A stretch of 39,416 nucleotides of DNA from Ligilactobacillus agilis DSM 20509 (GCF_001436215.1 NZ_AYYP01000058.1:1-39416); one strand, 5' to 3'. Shown: positions 29,784 to 37,913, numbered from the stretch's first letter. Made by a program: numbers and translations. The notes: generated by a model from the sequence alone, not told the origin.

Positions 29784-30170
29784 ATGGCAGTTAAGAAATC
29801 ACGTAAGCGTCGTGTAAAGAAGAATATTGAAAGCGGCGTGGCTCACATTCACTCAACATTTAACAACACACTTGTTATGATCACAGATGTTCATGGTAAC
29901 GCCGTAGCTTGGTCATCAGCTGGTTCATTGGGCTTCAAGGGTTCACGTAAGTCAACTCCATTTGCTGCTCAAATGGCTGCAGAAGCTGCTGCTAAAGGTG
30001 CCATGGACCACGGTATGAAGACTGTTGAAGTTGCAGTTAAAGGCCCAGGTTCTGGTCGTGAAGCTGCAATTCGTGCACTTCAAACTACTGGTCTTGAAGT
30101 TACATCTATCAAGGATGTTACACCAGTACCTCACAATGGATGCCGTCCTCCAAAACGCCGTCGTGTTTAA
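29784..30170 (+). CDS. rpsK: 30S ribosomal protein S11
   Basis: S11 (128 aa) is on the 30S platform near the mRNA exit. The segment [18 protein letters not shown] and the C-terminal [13 protein letters not shown]-type tail (here [13 protein letters not shown]) are diagnostic. AAAAGGAGG precedes the ATG. An 84-base spacer to rpoA follows, in which I see no promoter or terminator. Confidence 0.98.
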   Translation: MAVKKSRKRRVKKNIESGVAHIHSTFNNTLVMITDVHGNAVAWSSAGSLGFKGSRKSTPFAAQMAAEAAAKGAMDHGMKTVEVAVKGPGSGREAAIRALQTTGLEVTSIKDVTPVPHNGCRPPKRRRV

Positions 30171-30254
30171 TGTGGATTAGTTTTCATTTTGAGGGAAACT
30201 TCATAATGTTTTCGCCAGATTGCACGTTACGTTTTGAAAGGGGTAAAGATAAGA

Positions 30255-31199
30255 ATGATTGAATTTGAAAAACCAAAAATTCATAAAATTGAAGAAACAA
30301 AAGACTACGGTAAGTTTATCATTGAACCACTAGAACGTGGTTACGGTACAACTTTGGGTAACTCCCTACGCCGGATCTTACTTTCTTCATTGCCAGGTGC
30401 TGCTATTACTGATGTTCAAATTGATGGTGTGTTACACGAATTCTCTACAGTTGAAGGGGTTCTTGAAGATGTAACTGCAATCATTTTGAACTTGAAGAAA
30501 GTTGCTTTGAAAATTGATTCTGAAGATGCACAGGCACTAGAAATCAATGTGGTTGGTCCAATGGACGTAACTGCAGGTGACATTAATGGTAGCAGTGATG
30601 TTGAAATCCTTAATCCGGATTTGCATATTGCCACTGTGGCTGAAGGTGCTTCTTTCCATGTTCGGATGAATGCTGACAAGGGTCGTGGTTATGTTTCCGC
30701 TAGTGATAACAAGGCCAAAAATGATGAAATGCCAATTGGTGTTTTAGCAATCGACTCTATTTATACCCCAATCGAACGTGTCAACTACCAAGTAGAAAAA
30801 ACACGTGTTGGTCAAAAGAATGATTATGACAAATTAACGCTTGACGTATGGACTAATGGTTCAATCACTCCAAGTGAAGCTATTAGTTTGTCAGCAAAGA
30901 TTTTAACTGAACATCTTACTTTATTTGTTGATCTTACTGATGAAGCTAAGAATGCTGAAATCATGATTGAAAAAGAAGAAACACATAAAGAAAAGATGCT
31001 CGAAATGACAATCGAAGAACTCGATTTATCTGTTCGTTCATACAACTGCTTGAAGCGGGCTGGTATCAACACCGTTCAAGAATTAACGAACAAGTCCGAA
31101 GCTGATATGATGAAGGTCCGTAACTTAGGCCGGAAATCACTTGAAGAAGTTAAGGCTAAATTAGCTGATTTAGGTTTATCATTACGTCATGATGACTAA
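30255..31199 (+). CDS. rpoA: RNA polymerase alpha subunit
   Basis: RpoA (314 aa, normal for Gram-positives) starts polymerase assembly as a dimer and contacts UP elements and regulators. The N-terminal domain shows [20 protein letters not shown]; the C-terminal domain (about 245-314) shows [16 protein letters not shown] and [12 protein letters not shown] start at ATG 30255 to give MIEFEKP; AAAGGGG lies about 11 bases upstream. An upstream in-frame TTG (30234) has no support. Confidence 0.98.
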   Translation: MIEFEKPKIHKIEETKDYGKFIIEPLERGYGTTLGNSLRRILLSSLPGAAITDVQIDGVLHEFSTVEGVLEDVTAIILNLKKVALKIDSEDAQALEINVVGPMDVTAGDINGSSDVEILNPDLHIATVAEGASFHVRMNADKGRGYVSASDNKAKNDEMPIGVLAIDSIYTPIERVNYQVEKTRVGQKNDYDKLTLDVWTNGSITPSEAISLSAKILTEHLTLFVDLTDEAKNAEIMIEKEETHKEKMLEMTIEELDLSVRSYNCLKRAGINTVQELTNKSEADMMKVRNLGRKSLEEVKAKLADLGLSLRHDD

Positions 31200-31226
31200 T
31201 AATTAATTAAGGGAGGGAATCTGTTC

Positions 31227-31607
31227 ATGGCTTACCGTAAATTAGGTCGTACAAGTGCACACCGTAAATCAATGTTACGTAACTTAACAACTGACTTGCT
31301 TGTTAACGGTAAAATCGTAACAACTGAAACTCGTGCTAAGGAAGTACGTAAATTCGCTGATAAGATGATCACTTTAGGTAAGAAGGGTGATTTAGCTGCT
31401 CGTCGTCGCGCTGCTGCATTCATGATGGATGTTGTTGCTGACGTTAAGGAAGACGGCGACAAGGTTGTTGTTCAAACAGCTTTACAAAAATTATTTGACG
31501 ATGTAGCACCTCGTTATGCAGAACGTAACGGTGGTTACACACGGATCTTAAAGATGGAACAACGTCGTGGCGATGCTGCTAAGATGGTTGTCCTTGAATT
31601 AGTTTAA
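31227..31607 (+). CDS. rplQ: 50S ribosomal protein L17
   Basis: L17 (126 aa) lies near the tunnel exit. [20 protein letters not shown] is the typical N-terminus and [12 protein letters not shown] the typical C-terminus. GGGAGGG precedes the ATG. Last gene of the alpha operon; a structured RNA element follows within 26 bases. Confidence 0.98.
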   Translation: MAYRKLGRTSAHRKSMLRNLTTDLLVNGKIVTTETRAKEVRKFADKMITLGKKGDLAARRRAAAFMMDVVADVKEDGDKVVVQTALQKLFDDVAPRYAERNGGYTRILKMEQRRGDAAKMVVLELV

Positions 31608-31632
31608 TTCAACTATAATTTAAGATAAATTG

Positions 31633-31739
31633 TCACTTTTATAGCGATAAGTGGGCGTTACGATGTTGGGTTATTCCGAGTCTAGTCCTAAGTAGCAAGA
31701 ATGGTCTTGTGAAAGTTTCGTTATAAAAAGTGATTTTTT
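31633..31739 (+). ncRNA. L17 downstream element-like RNA with terminator
   Basis: A long-range stem pairs 31633-31647 (TCACTTTTATAGCGA) with 31718-31733, with one bulged base and one G-U pair. It encloses about 70 bases that include a CAAGA-ATGG-TCTTG hairpin (31696-31709), and is followed by six Ts (31734-31739), so it can also end transcription. Established knowledge: an RNA called the L17 downstream element is known in lactic acid bacteria and Listeria directly after rplQ. Location and layout fit; a covariance search has not been run. Confidence 0.72.
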
Positions 31740-31765
31740 ATTTGCTTAAAATTAGTCATAATCAC

Positions 31766-31774
31766 TGGTATAAG
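31766..31774 (+). promoter_or_regulatory. Possible extended -10 just before a terminator
   Basis: TGGTATAAG (31766-31774) has the extended -10 layout but no good -35. Its predicted start near 31781 falls inside the terminator hairpin at 31777-31819, so any transcript would end almost at once. It may be fortuitous. Confidence 0.25.
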
Positions 31775-31776
31775 TT

Positions 31777-31819
31777 AACCTCGGTTAGGAAGAAGCCCTT
31801 TTTCCTAGTCGGGGTTTTT
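31777..31819 (+). terminator. Second terminator after rplQ, before the ECF operon
   Basis: A 15-bp stem (31777-31791 with 31802-31816, three G-U pairs) with a 10-base loop ends in five Ts. It stands about 40 bases behind the L17 element, so the alpha operon ends in tandem terminators, or this is an independent element. Confidence 0.85.
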
Positions 31820-31837
31820 AATTTTCTAGGGAAAATA

Positions 31838-31846
31838 TGGTATTAT
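31838..31846 (+). promoter_or_regulatory. Extended -10 promoter of ecfA1-ecfA2-ecfT-truA
   Basis: TGGTATTAT (31838-31846) combines TG with TATTAT; the -35 candidate (TTTAAT at 31817-31822, 18-base spacing) is poor. It lies 38 bases before ecfA1 and directly after a terminator. Confidence 0.55.
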
Positions 31847-31884
31847 TTATCTATGACTAAGTTTTAGGATAAGAGGAACAGGCA

Positions 31885-32721
31885 ATGACAACGATGATTA
31901 AAGTAAAGGATTTGACCTATCGTTATAACCCTACGGACGAACAACCTGCCTTGAATAAGGTCAGCCTAGAAATTGAGGCCGGCCAGTGGGTTGCTATCAT
32001 TGGCCATAACGGTAGTGGAAAGTCGACCTTAGCCAAGGCCTTGGATGGCTTAATTGAGCCAGAGGCTGGGACAATTGAAGTAGCCGGCCTAAAGTTAACA
32101 GCAAAGACGGTGTGGGAGGTTAGAAACCACATTGGAATGGTTTTTCAAAATCCCGATAACCAATTTGTTGGTGCGGATGTCGAAGGCGATGTCGCCTTTG
32201 GAATGGAAAATCGGGGACTGGCTAGAAGCGAGATGGTAAAGCGGGTAAAACAGGCGCTAGCAGCCGTTAATATGACCGCCTATGCCAAGCACGAACCAGT
32301 CCGCCTGTCGGGGGGCCAAAAGCAACGGGTGGCGATTGCCGGGGTGTTGGCACTCCAACCAGATGTAATCATTTTTGATGAGTCGACGAGTATGCTTGAT
32401 CCCGAAGGGCGGCAAGATATCATTGACTTAATGAGTAAGTTAAACCAAGAAGGGTTTACAATTATTTCAATTACCCATGATATCGATGAGGCTAGCCTAG
32501 CTCAACGGGTAATCGTGTTAGACGACGGCCAAATTATTGCAGATCAAAAGCCAGCTGACCTGTTTGCTAAGGGCCAGGCCTTAATCGAGTTAGGCCTAGA
32601 TGTCCCTTACCCTGAAAAGTTAAAGCATGAGCTAAGTAAGTTAGGGCTGAGAGTGCCAACGAAGTATTTAGATGAAGAAGGGATGGTGGCTTGGTTATGG
32701 CAATTACTTTCACAGGCTTAA
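31885..32721 (+). CDS. ecfA1: ECF transporter ATPase EcfA1
   Basis: EcfA1 (278 aa) is one of two ATP-binding subunits of the shared energy-coupling module that drives uptake of vitamins and some metals with exchangeable S components. Walker A GHNGSGKS is at 40-47, the signature LSGGQ at 141-145, and Walker B ends in Asp165-Glu166 followed by STSMLDP, the form typical of EcfA1. The ATG follows AGAGGA by 7 bases. It overlaps ecfA2 by 25 bases. Confidence 0.95.
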   Translation: MTTMIKVKDLTYRYNPTDEQPALNKVSLEIEAGQWVAIIGHNGSGKSTLAKALDGLIEPEAGTIEVAGLKLTAKTVWEVRNHIGMVFQNPDNQFVGADVEGDVAFGMENRGLARSEMVKRVKQALAAVNMTAYAKHEPVRLSGGQKQRVAIAGVLALQPDVIIFDESTSMLDPEGRQDIIDLMSKLNQEGFTIISITHDIDEASLAQRVIVLDDGQIIADQKPADLFAKGQALIELGLDVPYPEKLKHELSKLGLRVPTKYLDEEGMVAWLWQLLSQA

Positions 32722-33563
32722 ATTATATTTACCAAGCCAATACCCCCTTTGAATACCACGCCTTAAAGGACATTAACTTGACGATTCCGGATGACTCCTA
32801 CACAGCTATTATTGGTCACACCGGGAGTGGGAAGTCAACCTTGTTGCAGCACCTCAATGGTCTGTTAAAGCCCACTAGTGGCAGTTTAGAGGTTAATGGT
32901 CAATTAATTACGCCCCAGACTAAAAATAAGCAACTAGGTGCGTTACGCAAGCAAGTCGGTTTTGTCTTTCAATTTCCAGAGGCTCAGCTGTTTGAAGAGA
33001 CGGTGTTAAAAGACATTGCGTTTGGTCCCCAAAATTTTGGTAAAAGCCAAGCGGAGGCCTTAGAAATTGCTAAGCAAATGGCTCAGCTAGTTAATTTACC
33101 TGCCAGACTGTGGGAGAAGTCTCCCTTTGAGTTATCTGGTGGGCAAATGCGCCGGGTGGCAATTGCTGGAATTTTGGCCATGACTCCTAAGACCTTAATC
33201 TTGGATGAACCGACGGCTGGGTTAGATCCTAAGGGCCGGCTGGAGATGATGGAGATGTTTTACCGCCTTCACCAAGAAGAAAAGCTAAATATCATCCTGG
33301 TTACACACAATATGGATGACGTAGCTAATTATGCCGATAATGTGGTCGTACTTGAAGGGGGGCAGGTTCTAAAGACGGGCAGCCCCCAAGAAGTTTTTGC
33401 TGAACCTGCTTGGTTGAAAAAACACCACCTAGGTCTCCCCAAAACGACGGCCTTTGCGCAGAAGTTAGTTGAAAGAGGCTTTAAGTTAGATAAATTACCG
33501 TTAAAAGAAAAGCAGTTGGCGGAAAAATTGGTGGCACTGATAGGGGGGACTGGTCATGAGTAA
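32697..33563 (+). CDS. ecfA2: ECF transporter ATPase EcfA2
   Basis: EcfA2 (288 aa) is the second ATPase of the ECF module. Walker A GHTGSGKS is at 40-47; the signature LSGGQMRRVAIAG and Walker B LILDEPTAGLDP follow in order. I start at ATG 32697, 7 bases after GGTGG; a TTG at 32691 in frame is also possible. It overlaps ecfA1 by 25 bases and ecfT by 8, so the three subunits are probably made in step. Confidence 0.95.
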   Translation: MAITFTGLNYIYQANTPFEYHALKDINLTIPDDSYTAIIGHTGSGKSTLLQHLNGLLKPTSGSLEVNGQLITPQTKNKQLGALRKQVGFVFQFPEAQLFEETVLKDIAFGPQNFGKSQAEALEIAKQMAQLVNLPARLWEKSPFELSGGQMRRVAIAGILAMTPKTLILDEPTAGLDPKGRLEMMEMFYRLHQEEKLNIILVTHNMDDVANYADNVVVLEGGQVLKTGSPQEVFAEPAWLKKHHLGLPKTTAFAQKLVERGFKLDKLPLKEKQLAEKLVALIGGTGHE

Positions 33564-34353
33564 GTTTTTATTAGGACGGTATATCAATGGTGACTCCCTC
33601 GTCCATCAAATGGATGCTCGGGCTAAGTTGGCGCTTAGTATCTACTTTATTGCGATTATCTTTTTAGCCAATAACTGGGCCACCTATGGGCTCTTGTTAA
33701 TCTTGGTCTTGGCCTGTGTGTTACTGTCTAAGATTAAGCTCGGCTTCTTCTTACGGGGAGTGGCGGCCATGATCTGGTTGATTATCTTTACTGTTTTGCT
33801 GCAAGTGTTTTTCACTACCGGGGGGCACGTTTACTGGCACTGGGGCATTTTGAACCTAACGCAGGTAGGACTCGTTCGGGGCGCCTATGTTTTTTGCCGC
33901 TTTGTCTTGATTATTTTTATGTCGACCTTGCTAACCTTGACCACCTCGCCGTTAGAAATCTCCGACGGCTTGGAGTCGTTGATGAAGCCGCTAAAGTATT
34001 TAAAGGTCCCGGTCTATGAGATTGCCCTCATGCTTTCAATCGCCCTGAGGTTTGTTCCCACTTTGTTAGACGAGACCCAAAAGATTATGAACGCCCAACG
34101 GTCACGGGGGGTCAACTTTGGGGTGGGTAAGCTTCTCGACCAAATTAAGGCCGCAATTCCCTTGCTGATTCCACTATTTGTGAGTGCGATTAACCGGGCG
34201 GAGGATTTAGCTACGGCAATGGAGGCCCGGGGTTATCGGGGCGGTGAAGGGCGGACTAAGTACCGCCAACAGGTTTGGCAGTTGAAGGATAGCTTGGCCC
34301 TAGTGGTATTTGGCCTAGTTACAGTTGGCTTAATATTTTTGAGAACATGGTAG
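33556..34353 (+). CDS. ecfT: ECF transporter transmembrane subunit EcfT
   Basis: EcfT (265 aa) is the membrane scaffold linking the two ATPases to an S component. The N-terminal LGRYINGDSLVHQMDARAK is typical, several hydrophobic helices follow, and the two coupling-helix motifs are seen as QRSRGVNFG and MEARGYRGGEGRTKY. No S component is in this window, as expected for a group II system with S genes scattered elsewhere. Confidence 0.95.
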   Translation: MSKFLLGRYINGDSLVHQMDARAKLALSIYFIAIIFLANNWATYGLLLILVLACVLLSKIKLGFFLRGVAAMIWLIIFTVLLQVFFTTGGHVYWHWGILNLTQVGLVRGAYVFCRFVLIIFMSTLLTLTTSPLEISDGLESLMKPLKYLKVPVYEIALMLSIALRFVPTLLDETQKIMNAQRSRGVNFGVGKLLDQIKAAIPLLIPLFVSAINRAEDLATAMEARGYRGGEGRTKYRQQVWQLKDSLALVVFGLVTVGLIFLRTW

Positions 34354-34359
34354 GATGAG

Positions 34360-35112
34360 ATGACGAAGAGATATAAGATTACAATGGCCTACGACGGCAC
34401 GAATTTCGCTGGGTTTCAGATTCAACCTAACCAGCGTACGGTTCAAGGGGTGCTCGAAAAGGCCATCAACAAAATGAGTAAGTTAGATGAATATATTACG
34501 GTACATGGCTCGGGGCGGACGGATGCCGGTGTGCACGCGTTAGCTCAGGTTGCCCACTTTGATTTTCCCCACGAAATTTCTGCAGAAGGGATGTTGCGGG
34601 GCCTAAATAGCATGTTACCTTTAGACTGCGAGATTACGGCCTGTGAGATTGTCCCTGACAGTTTCCACTCCCGCTTTACCACCCACGGCAAGCGCTATAT
34701 GTACCGGGTGAGTCGGGGCCGGTATACGAACCCCTTTAAACGCTTCTACACCGGTCATTATAAGTACCCACTGGATATAGACCGGATTAAGGAAGCAATG
34801 CCGGATGTCGAAGGGACCCATGACTTTTCTAGCTTTGTGGCTTCGGGTAGCCAGGTTAAAGATCATGTCCGGACCATTTACGAAGCCACGGTTAGAGAGG
34901 ATAAGGCTAACGACGAAATTATCTTTGAATTTTATGGTAACGGCTTTTTATATAACCAGGTACGGATTATGGTCGCCACCCTGTTAGAAATTGGTAACGG
35001 CCGCCGGGATGTCCATGATTTTCTAAGACTTTATGAGGTCAAAGACCGGTCGCAGGCCCGTGAAACGGCGCCGGCCAGTGGCTTGTATTTAAAAGAAGTT
35101 TATTACGATTAA
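34360..35112 (+). CDS. truA: tRNA pseudouridine(38-40) synthase TruA
   Basis: TruA (250 aa) converts uridines 38-40 in tRNA anticodon arms to pseudouridine. The catalytic Asp55 lies in [11 protein letters not shown]; the early motif [14 protein letters not shown] and the late [18 protein letters not shown] (in two parts) are typical. The ATG is 6 bases after the ecfT stop, with AGGATGAG overlapping the gap; it is the last gene of the ECF operon. The common ecf-truA-rplM-rpsI order is interrupted here by a decayed gene. Confidence 0.96.
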   Translation: MTKRYKITMAYDGTNFAGFQIQPNQRTVQGVLEKAINKMSKLDEYITVHGSGRTDAGVHALAQVAHFDFPHEISAEGMLRGLNSMLPLDCEITACEIVPDSFHSRFTTHGKRYMYRVSRGRYTNPFKRFYTGHYKYPLDIDRIKEAMPDVEGTHDFSSFVASGSQVKDHVRTIYEATVREDKANDEIIFEFYGNGFLYNQVRIMVATLLEIGNGRRDVHDFLRLYEVKDRSQARETAPASGLYLKEVYYD

Positions 35113-35156
35113 AAACTAAGCTAAAAAGCTAGTTATTCTTTTAACTCAAAACTAAG

Positions 35157-35749
35157 ATGTTGATTGAATTGGATAACCAGCCCGCCGCTGAGATTTATAG
35201 TCAAGAAACAGACTTGCCGGCACAACAATTACTTAAAACGTTTTAAACCATGCTAGTTGGTGATACCTACTACATCTTTTCGATGCACGAGTGGGACCTT
35301 GTCAACTATAAGCGGGTTAATAAAAACTCTACGGTGGCTATCTTTATAGTTAGCTGATTACCAAACGCTTAACTGTCAAACCTTGGAAAAAATTAAGTGT
35401 GAAAATCCGCGCATCACGGAGTAGCTAAATAAGCCGCCTTAGATCTGCAGGCGAGAATCAAATCAGTTGATAGTAGTTTTCAAGCAACGATTGCTACCAT
35501 CACCACCGTTACCAACGACGTTACCAAGGAAAGCGAGCAGTTAATCCAAACCTTTGGACCTGCGATACTGAAATCGGCCTAATTACCCAAAATATCAATG
35601 ATTCTAGCCACTATTTTACTAACATGACCGAAAAAATTAGCGATATCAAGACAAAGGTCAGTCAAAAGGGATTTATGTTTGAAGACATGACCAACGTCTT
35701 AGAACAGATCCAACCGCTAATTAGTGAAATTGAAAGTGAAGAAGAATAA
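35157..35749 (+). pseudogene. Decayed gene, unidentified, coiled-coil-like C-terminus
   Basis: No intact frame spans this interval, yet protein-like stretches appear in three frames. Frame of 35157: MLIELDNQPAAEIYSQ, an in-frame TAA at 35244, then MLVGDTYYIFSMHEWDLVNYK and a TGA near 35355. A second frame reads CQTLEKIKCENPRITE from 35374. The first frame resumes as LDLQARIKSVDSSFQATIA (35434 on) and breaks near 35560; the last frame reads DTEIGLITQN...ISEIESEEE to TAA at 35749. The last third is Glu/Gln/Ile/Thr-rich and heptad-like. The first segment faintly recalls a FIST_C-type sensory domain; I would not assign a function. Several stops and at least two shifts show a true relic. Confidence 0.7.
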
Positions 35750-35767
35750 TTTTTGTCGCTAATTTTA

Positions 35768-35796
35768 TTGACTAAGTGACAGAAAAATTATAATAT
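35768..35796 (+). promoter_or_regulatory. Promoter of rplM-rpsI
   Basis: TTGACT (35768-35773) is 17 bases from TAATAT (35791-35796); a better -10 TATAAT at 35789-35794 gives 15 bases. Either places the start near 35802, leaving a leader of about 80 bases. A second TATAAT at 35859-35864 lies close to the gene but has no matching -35. Confidence 0.65.
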
Positions 35797-35841
35797 AGTA
35801 TTTGGTATTGTTTGCCCCACAGTAGGCCCCGTTAAACTTAT

Positions 35842-35854
35842 TGTTTGTCAAACA
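35842..35854 (+). repeat. Perfect dyad TGTTTG-T-CAAACA in the rplM leader
   Basis: Two 6-base arms flank a single T. The dyad lies 29 bases before the rplM start and just upstream of a TATAAT (35859-35864). A one-base centre suits a DNA-binding dimer better than an RNA hairpin; no known operator is recognised. Confidence 0.4.
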
Positions 35855-35882
35855 TGCATATAATAAATGGAGGAAATTAGAC

Positions 35883-36326
35883 GTGCGTACAACATATATT
35901 GCAAAACCAGGCGAAGTAGAACGTAAATGGTATGTCGTAGATGCTACAGATATTCCTTTGGGACGTCTTTCAGCAGTAGTGGCATCCGTATTACGTGGTA
36001 AGAATAAACCAACATTTACACCTAACGTTGATACAGGTGATTACGTTATCGTTGTTAATGCAGAAAAAGTTGCTTTAACAGGTAAGAAAGAAACAGACAA
36101 GATTTACTACCACCACTCAAACCATCCAGGTGGATTAAAGGCTCGTACAGCTGGTGACTACCGTGCTAACGACCCAGAAAAGCTTATTGCTTTATCAGTA
36201 AAGGGTATGCTTCCAAAGGGTTCTCTTGGCCGCAAACAAGCTAAGAAGTTACACGTATACCGTGGTGCAGAACACAACCACGCAGCACAACAACCAGAAG
36301 TATTAGACATTACAAACTTAATCTAG
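35883..36326 (+). CDS. rplM: 50S ribosomal protein L13
   Basis: L13 (147 aa, normal length) is an early 50S assembly protein. The N-terminus [20 protein letters not shown] and the [15 protein letters not shown] segment are typical. The start is GTG at 35883, 9 bases after GGAGG; a longer in-frame reading from 35841 would run through the leader and is not supported. Confidence 0.97.
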   Translation: MRTTYIAKPGEVERKWYVVDATDIPLGRLSAVVASVLRGKNKPTFTPNVDTGDYVIVVNAEKVALTGKKETDKIYYHHSNHPGGLKARTAGDYRANDPEKLIALSVKGMLPKGSLGRKQAKKLHVYRGAEHNHAAQQPEVLDITNLI

Positions 36327-36338
36327 GAGGATACTGAA

Positions 36339-36731
36339 TTGGCTCAAGTACAATATAGCGGTACAGGTCGCCGTAAGAACTCTGTTGCTCGTGTACGCTT
36401 AGTACCAGGGACAGGTAAGATCGTTATGAACGGCAAGCCTGCAGAAGAATACATTCCATTTGCAAACTTACGTGAAGTTATGGTACAACCATTCGCTGTT
36501 ACTGAAACAAAAGGTGCATACGATGTTTTAGTTAACGTTAATGGTGGTGGTTTCTCAGGTCAAGCTGGTGCAACTCGTCACGGTATTGCTCGTGCTTTAC
36601 TTGAAGTTGACCCAGACTTCCGTGGCGTTTTGAAGCGTGCAGGTCTCTTAACTCGTGACGCACGTATGAAAGAACGTAAGAAGCCAGGTCTTAAGAAAGC
36701 TCGTAAAGCTTCACAATTCTCAAAACGTTAA
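36339..36731 (+). CDS. rpsI: 30S ribosomal protein S9
   Basis: S9 (130 aa, normal length) has a C-terminal tail that reaches the P-site tRNA; the terminal Ser-Lys-Arg is present. [16 protein letters not shown] and [19 protein letters not shown] are diagnostic. The start is TTG at 36339 behind TAGGAGG, 12 bases after rplM; the two are co-transcribed. Confidence 0.98.
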   Translation: MAQVQYSGTGRRKNSVARVRLVPGTGKIVMNGKPAEEYIPFANLREVMVQPFAVTETKGAYDVLVNVNGGGFSGQAGATRHGIARALLEVDPDFRGVLKRAGLLTRDARMKERKKPGLKKARKASQFSKR

Positions 36732-36753
36732 TATTGCGTTATATCAACGTTTC

Positions 36754-36792
36754 AAGCACATTTCTCACTTTGGTGGGGGATGTGCTTTTTTG
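36754..36792 (+). terminator. Terminator after rpsI
   Basis: A 15-bp stem (36754-36768 with 36773-36787, with a few G-U pairs) and a TTTG loop run into six Ts. Confidence 0.9.
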
Positions 36793-36794
36793 TC

Positions 36795-36822
36795 TTGACC
36801 TAGATTTTTTAGTCCAAATAAT
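36795..36822 (+). promoter_or_regulatory. Distal candidate promoter of the LytTR operon
   Basis: TTGACC (36795-36800) and AATAAT (36817-36822) are 16 bases apart, directly after the rpsI terminator. It could provide basal expression of the LytTR operon. Confidence 0.4.
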
Positions 36823-36874
36823 TTGCCAAAAAACAGCATTATCTAAAGCAAATTAGCAGGTTGCTTAATTATTA

Positions 36875-36905
36875 ACCACTTGTCTTAAATTTAAGACCAT
36901 TTATC
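36875..36905 (+). promoter_or_regulatory. Candidate LytTR binding site (21-bp direct repeat)
   Basis: ACCACTTGTC (36875-36884) and ACCATTTATC (36896-36905) match at 8 of 10 positions and start 21 bases apart, two DNA turns. LytTR-domain regulators such as AgrA and ComE are known to bind direct repeats with this periodicity. The second copy ends about 30 bases before the proximal -10 (36937-36942), an activator-like placement. Confidence 0.55.
36882..36897 (+). repeat. Perfect 16-bp palindrome upstream of the LytTR gene
   Basis: GTCTTAAATTTAAGAC is a perfect dyad, centred about 50 bases upstream of the centre of the proximal -10. It interlocks with the two direct repeats: its left arm starts within the first and its right arm ends within the second. 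Confidence 0.6.
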
Positions 36906-36933
36906 GCAAAAAGAGCTAAAAAAATCGCTATTT

Positions 36934-36942
36934 TGCTATAAT
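36934..36942 (+). promoter_or_regulatory. Proximal promoter of the LytTR operon
   Basis: The extended -10 TGCTATAAT (36934-36942) lacks a recognisable -35, which is typical of a promoter that needs an activator. The predicted start is near 36949, 15 bases before the LytTR start codon. Confidence 0.6.
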
Positions 36943-36963
36943 TTGAGTGGGAGGTGAGAGGCT

Positions 36964-37401
36964 ATGAAGGTTACTTTGAAATACGATAAAAGGCTTGCTA
37001 GAGATGAGATAGGACTTACTGCTCGTGAGAAGAATATGGCTGTTAATAGGATTGCTGATTTTGCAATTAAAGAAGTATTTCGTTTAGTTGCTCAAAAAGA
37101 TGGTGAGCAGGTTTTAGTAGAACTAGCCGATGTTCAACAAATTTATGCCACAAATAAAAAGGTTTATTGTTTTGCTAATAAACAAGAATATTTATTAAAG
37201 GAAAGATTGTATCAGTTACTTGAGCGTTTGCCTAATAGCTTTGTCCAAATCTCAAGATCAGAAATTATCCAGTTACGTTATGTCGAACGCTTTATTTTTA
37301 CTAGAAATGGCATTATTGAAATTATTTTTAAGGATGGACAAAAGACGAGTGTATCGCGAAGATATTTTCAAAAAATAAAGGGGGCGTTATATCATGCGTA
37401 A
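36964..37401 (+). CDS. LytTR-domain transcriptional regulator
   Basis: This 145-aa protein has no receiver domain. The C-terminal 100 residues (about 45-143) form a LytTR DNA-binding domain: VLVELADVQQIYA, then FVQISRSEIIQLRYVERF, then SVSRRYFQKIKG. The first 45 residues are a short charged region. Standalone LytTR regulators paired with a membrane protein form LytTR regulatory systems (HdrRM and BrsRM in Streptococcus mutans are known examples), in which the membrane partner restrains the regulator. GGGAGGTG precedes the ATG. It overlaps the DUF3021 gene by 8 bases. The upstream repeats suggest it controls its own promoter. Confidence 0.9.
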   Translation: MKVTLKYDKRLARDEIGLTAREKNMAVNRIADFAIKEVFRLVAQKDGEQVLVELADVQQIYATNKKVYCFANKQEYLLKERLYQLLERLPNSFVQISRSEIIQLRYVERFIFTRNGIIEIIFKDGQKTSVSRRYFQKIKGALYHA

Positions 37402-37834
37402 AGTATTAAACTTAGCAATAAAAGGACTACTAATTGGAACTTTTGTTGGTTTATGGTTATCAATCTTATTTTCTGGATTAGCTACTAATGCAACGCATTA
37501 TGGTAGCTTAGTAACTAGTGATTTTGCTTGGAAAGATATGTTGATTTCAAGTATTTTGTGGGCACTATTAGGTGTTTGGATGAGCATTGCTAGTGTAATT
37601 TTTGAACGGGTAAAATCACTTTTGAACGCGACTATGCTGCATGCAGTAGTAATCTATTTTCCATGTATAGCAGTTGCTTACCACGAAAAGTGGATGACAA
37701 CGGAAACTTGGTTACCTTTTACCGTAATTTTTGTATTAACCTATTTAGGAATTTGGGTGGGAAGTTATACCTATATGAAAAAGCAAATCCGAGCAATGAA
37801 TGTTAAGTTGATGTCAGTTAGAAAAAATTTTTAA
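37394..37834 (+). CDS. DUF3021 membrane protein, partner of the LytTR regulator
   Basis: This 146-aa protein has four predicted membrane helices (about 8-30, 48-70, 80-97 and 105-127) with positive residues on the short N-terminus and on the C-terminal tail (KKQIRAMNVKLMSVRKNF). Length, helix layout and pairing with a LytTR gene fit DUF3021. Its function is not established; by analogy with other LytTR systems I infer that it holds the regulator inactive at the membrane. The 8-base overlap with the regulator gene indicates coupled synthesis. Confidence 0.82.
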   Translation: MRKVLNLAIKGLLIGTFVGLWLSILFSGLATNATHYGSLVTSDFAWKDMLISSILWALLGVWMSIASVIFERVKSLLNATMLHAVVIYFPCIAVAYHEKWMTTETWLPFTVIFVLTYLGIWVGSYTYMKKQIRAMNVKLMSVRKNF

Positions 37835-37840
37835 GCAATT

Positions 37841-37891
37841 AAAGTACCTGACTATTGTTAGACAAACACTAACGGTTGTAAGGTACTTTTT
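37841..37891 (+). terminator. Terminator of the LytTR-DUF3021 operon
   Basis: AAAGTACCT (37841-37849) pairs perfectly with AGGTACTTT (37881-37889); the loop holds a smaller stem GTTAG (37857-37861) with CTAAC (37869-37873). Ts follow. Confidence 0.8.
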
Positions 37892-37913
37892 AATAATTTG
37901 TGATGGATTTAAC

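Noticed and set aside
36903-36928. ATCGC repeats at 36903-36907 and 36924-36928, also 21 bp apart
   Set aside because: Only five bases match and the context differs; the ten-base repeat at 36875-36905 is a better LytTR site candidate.
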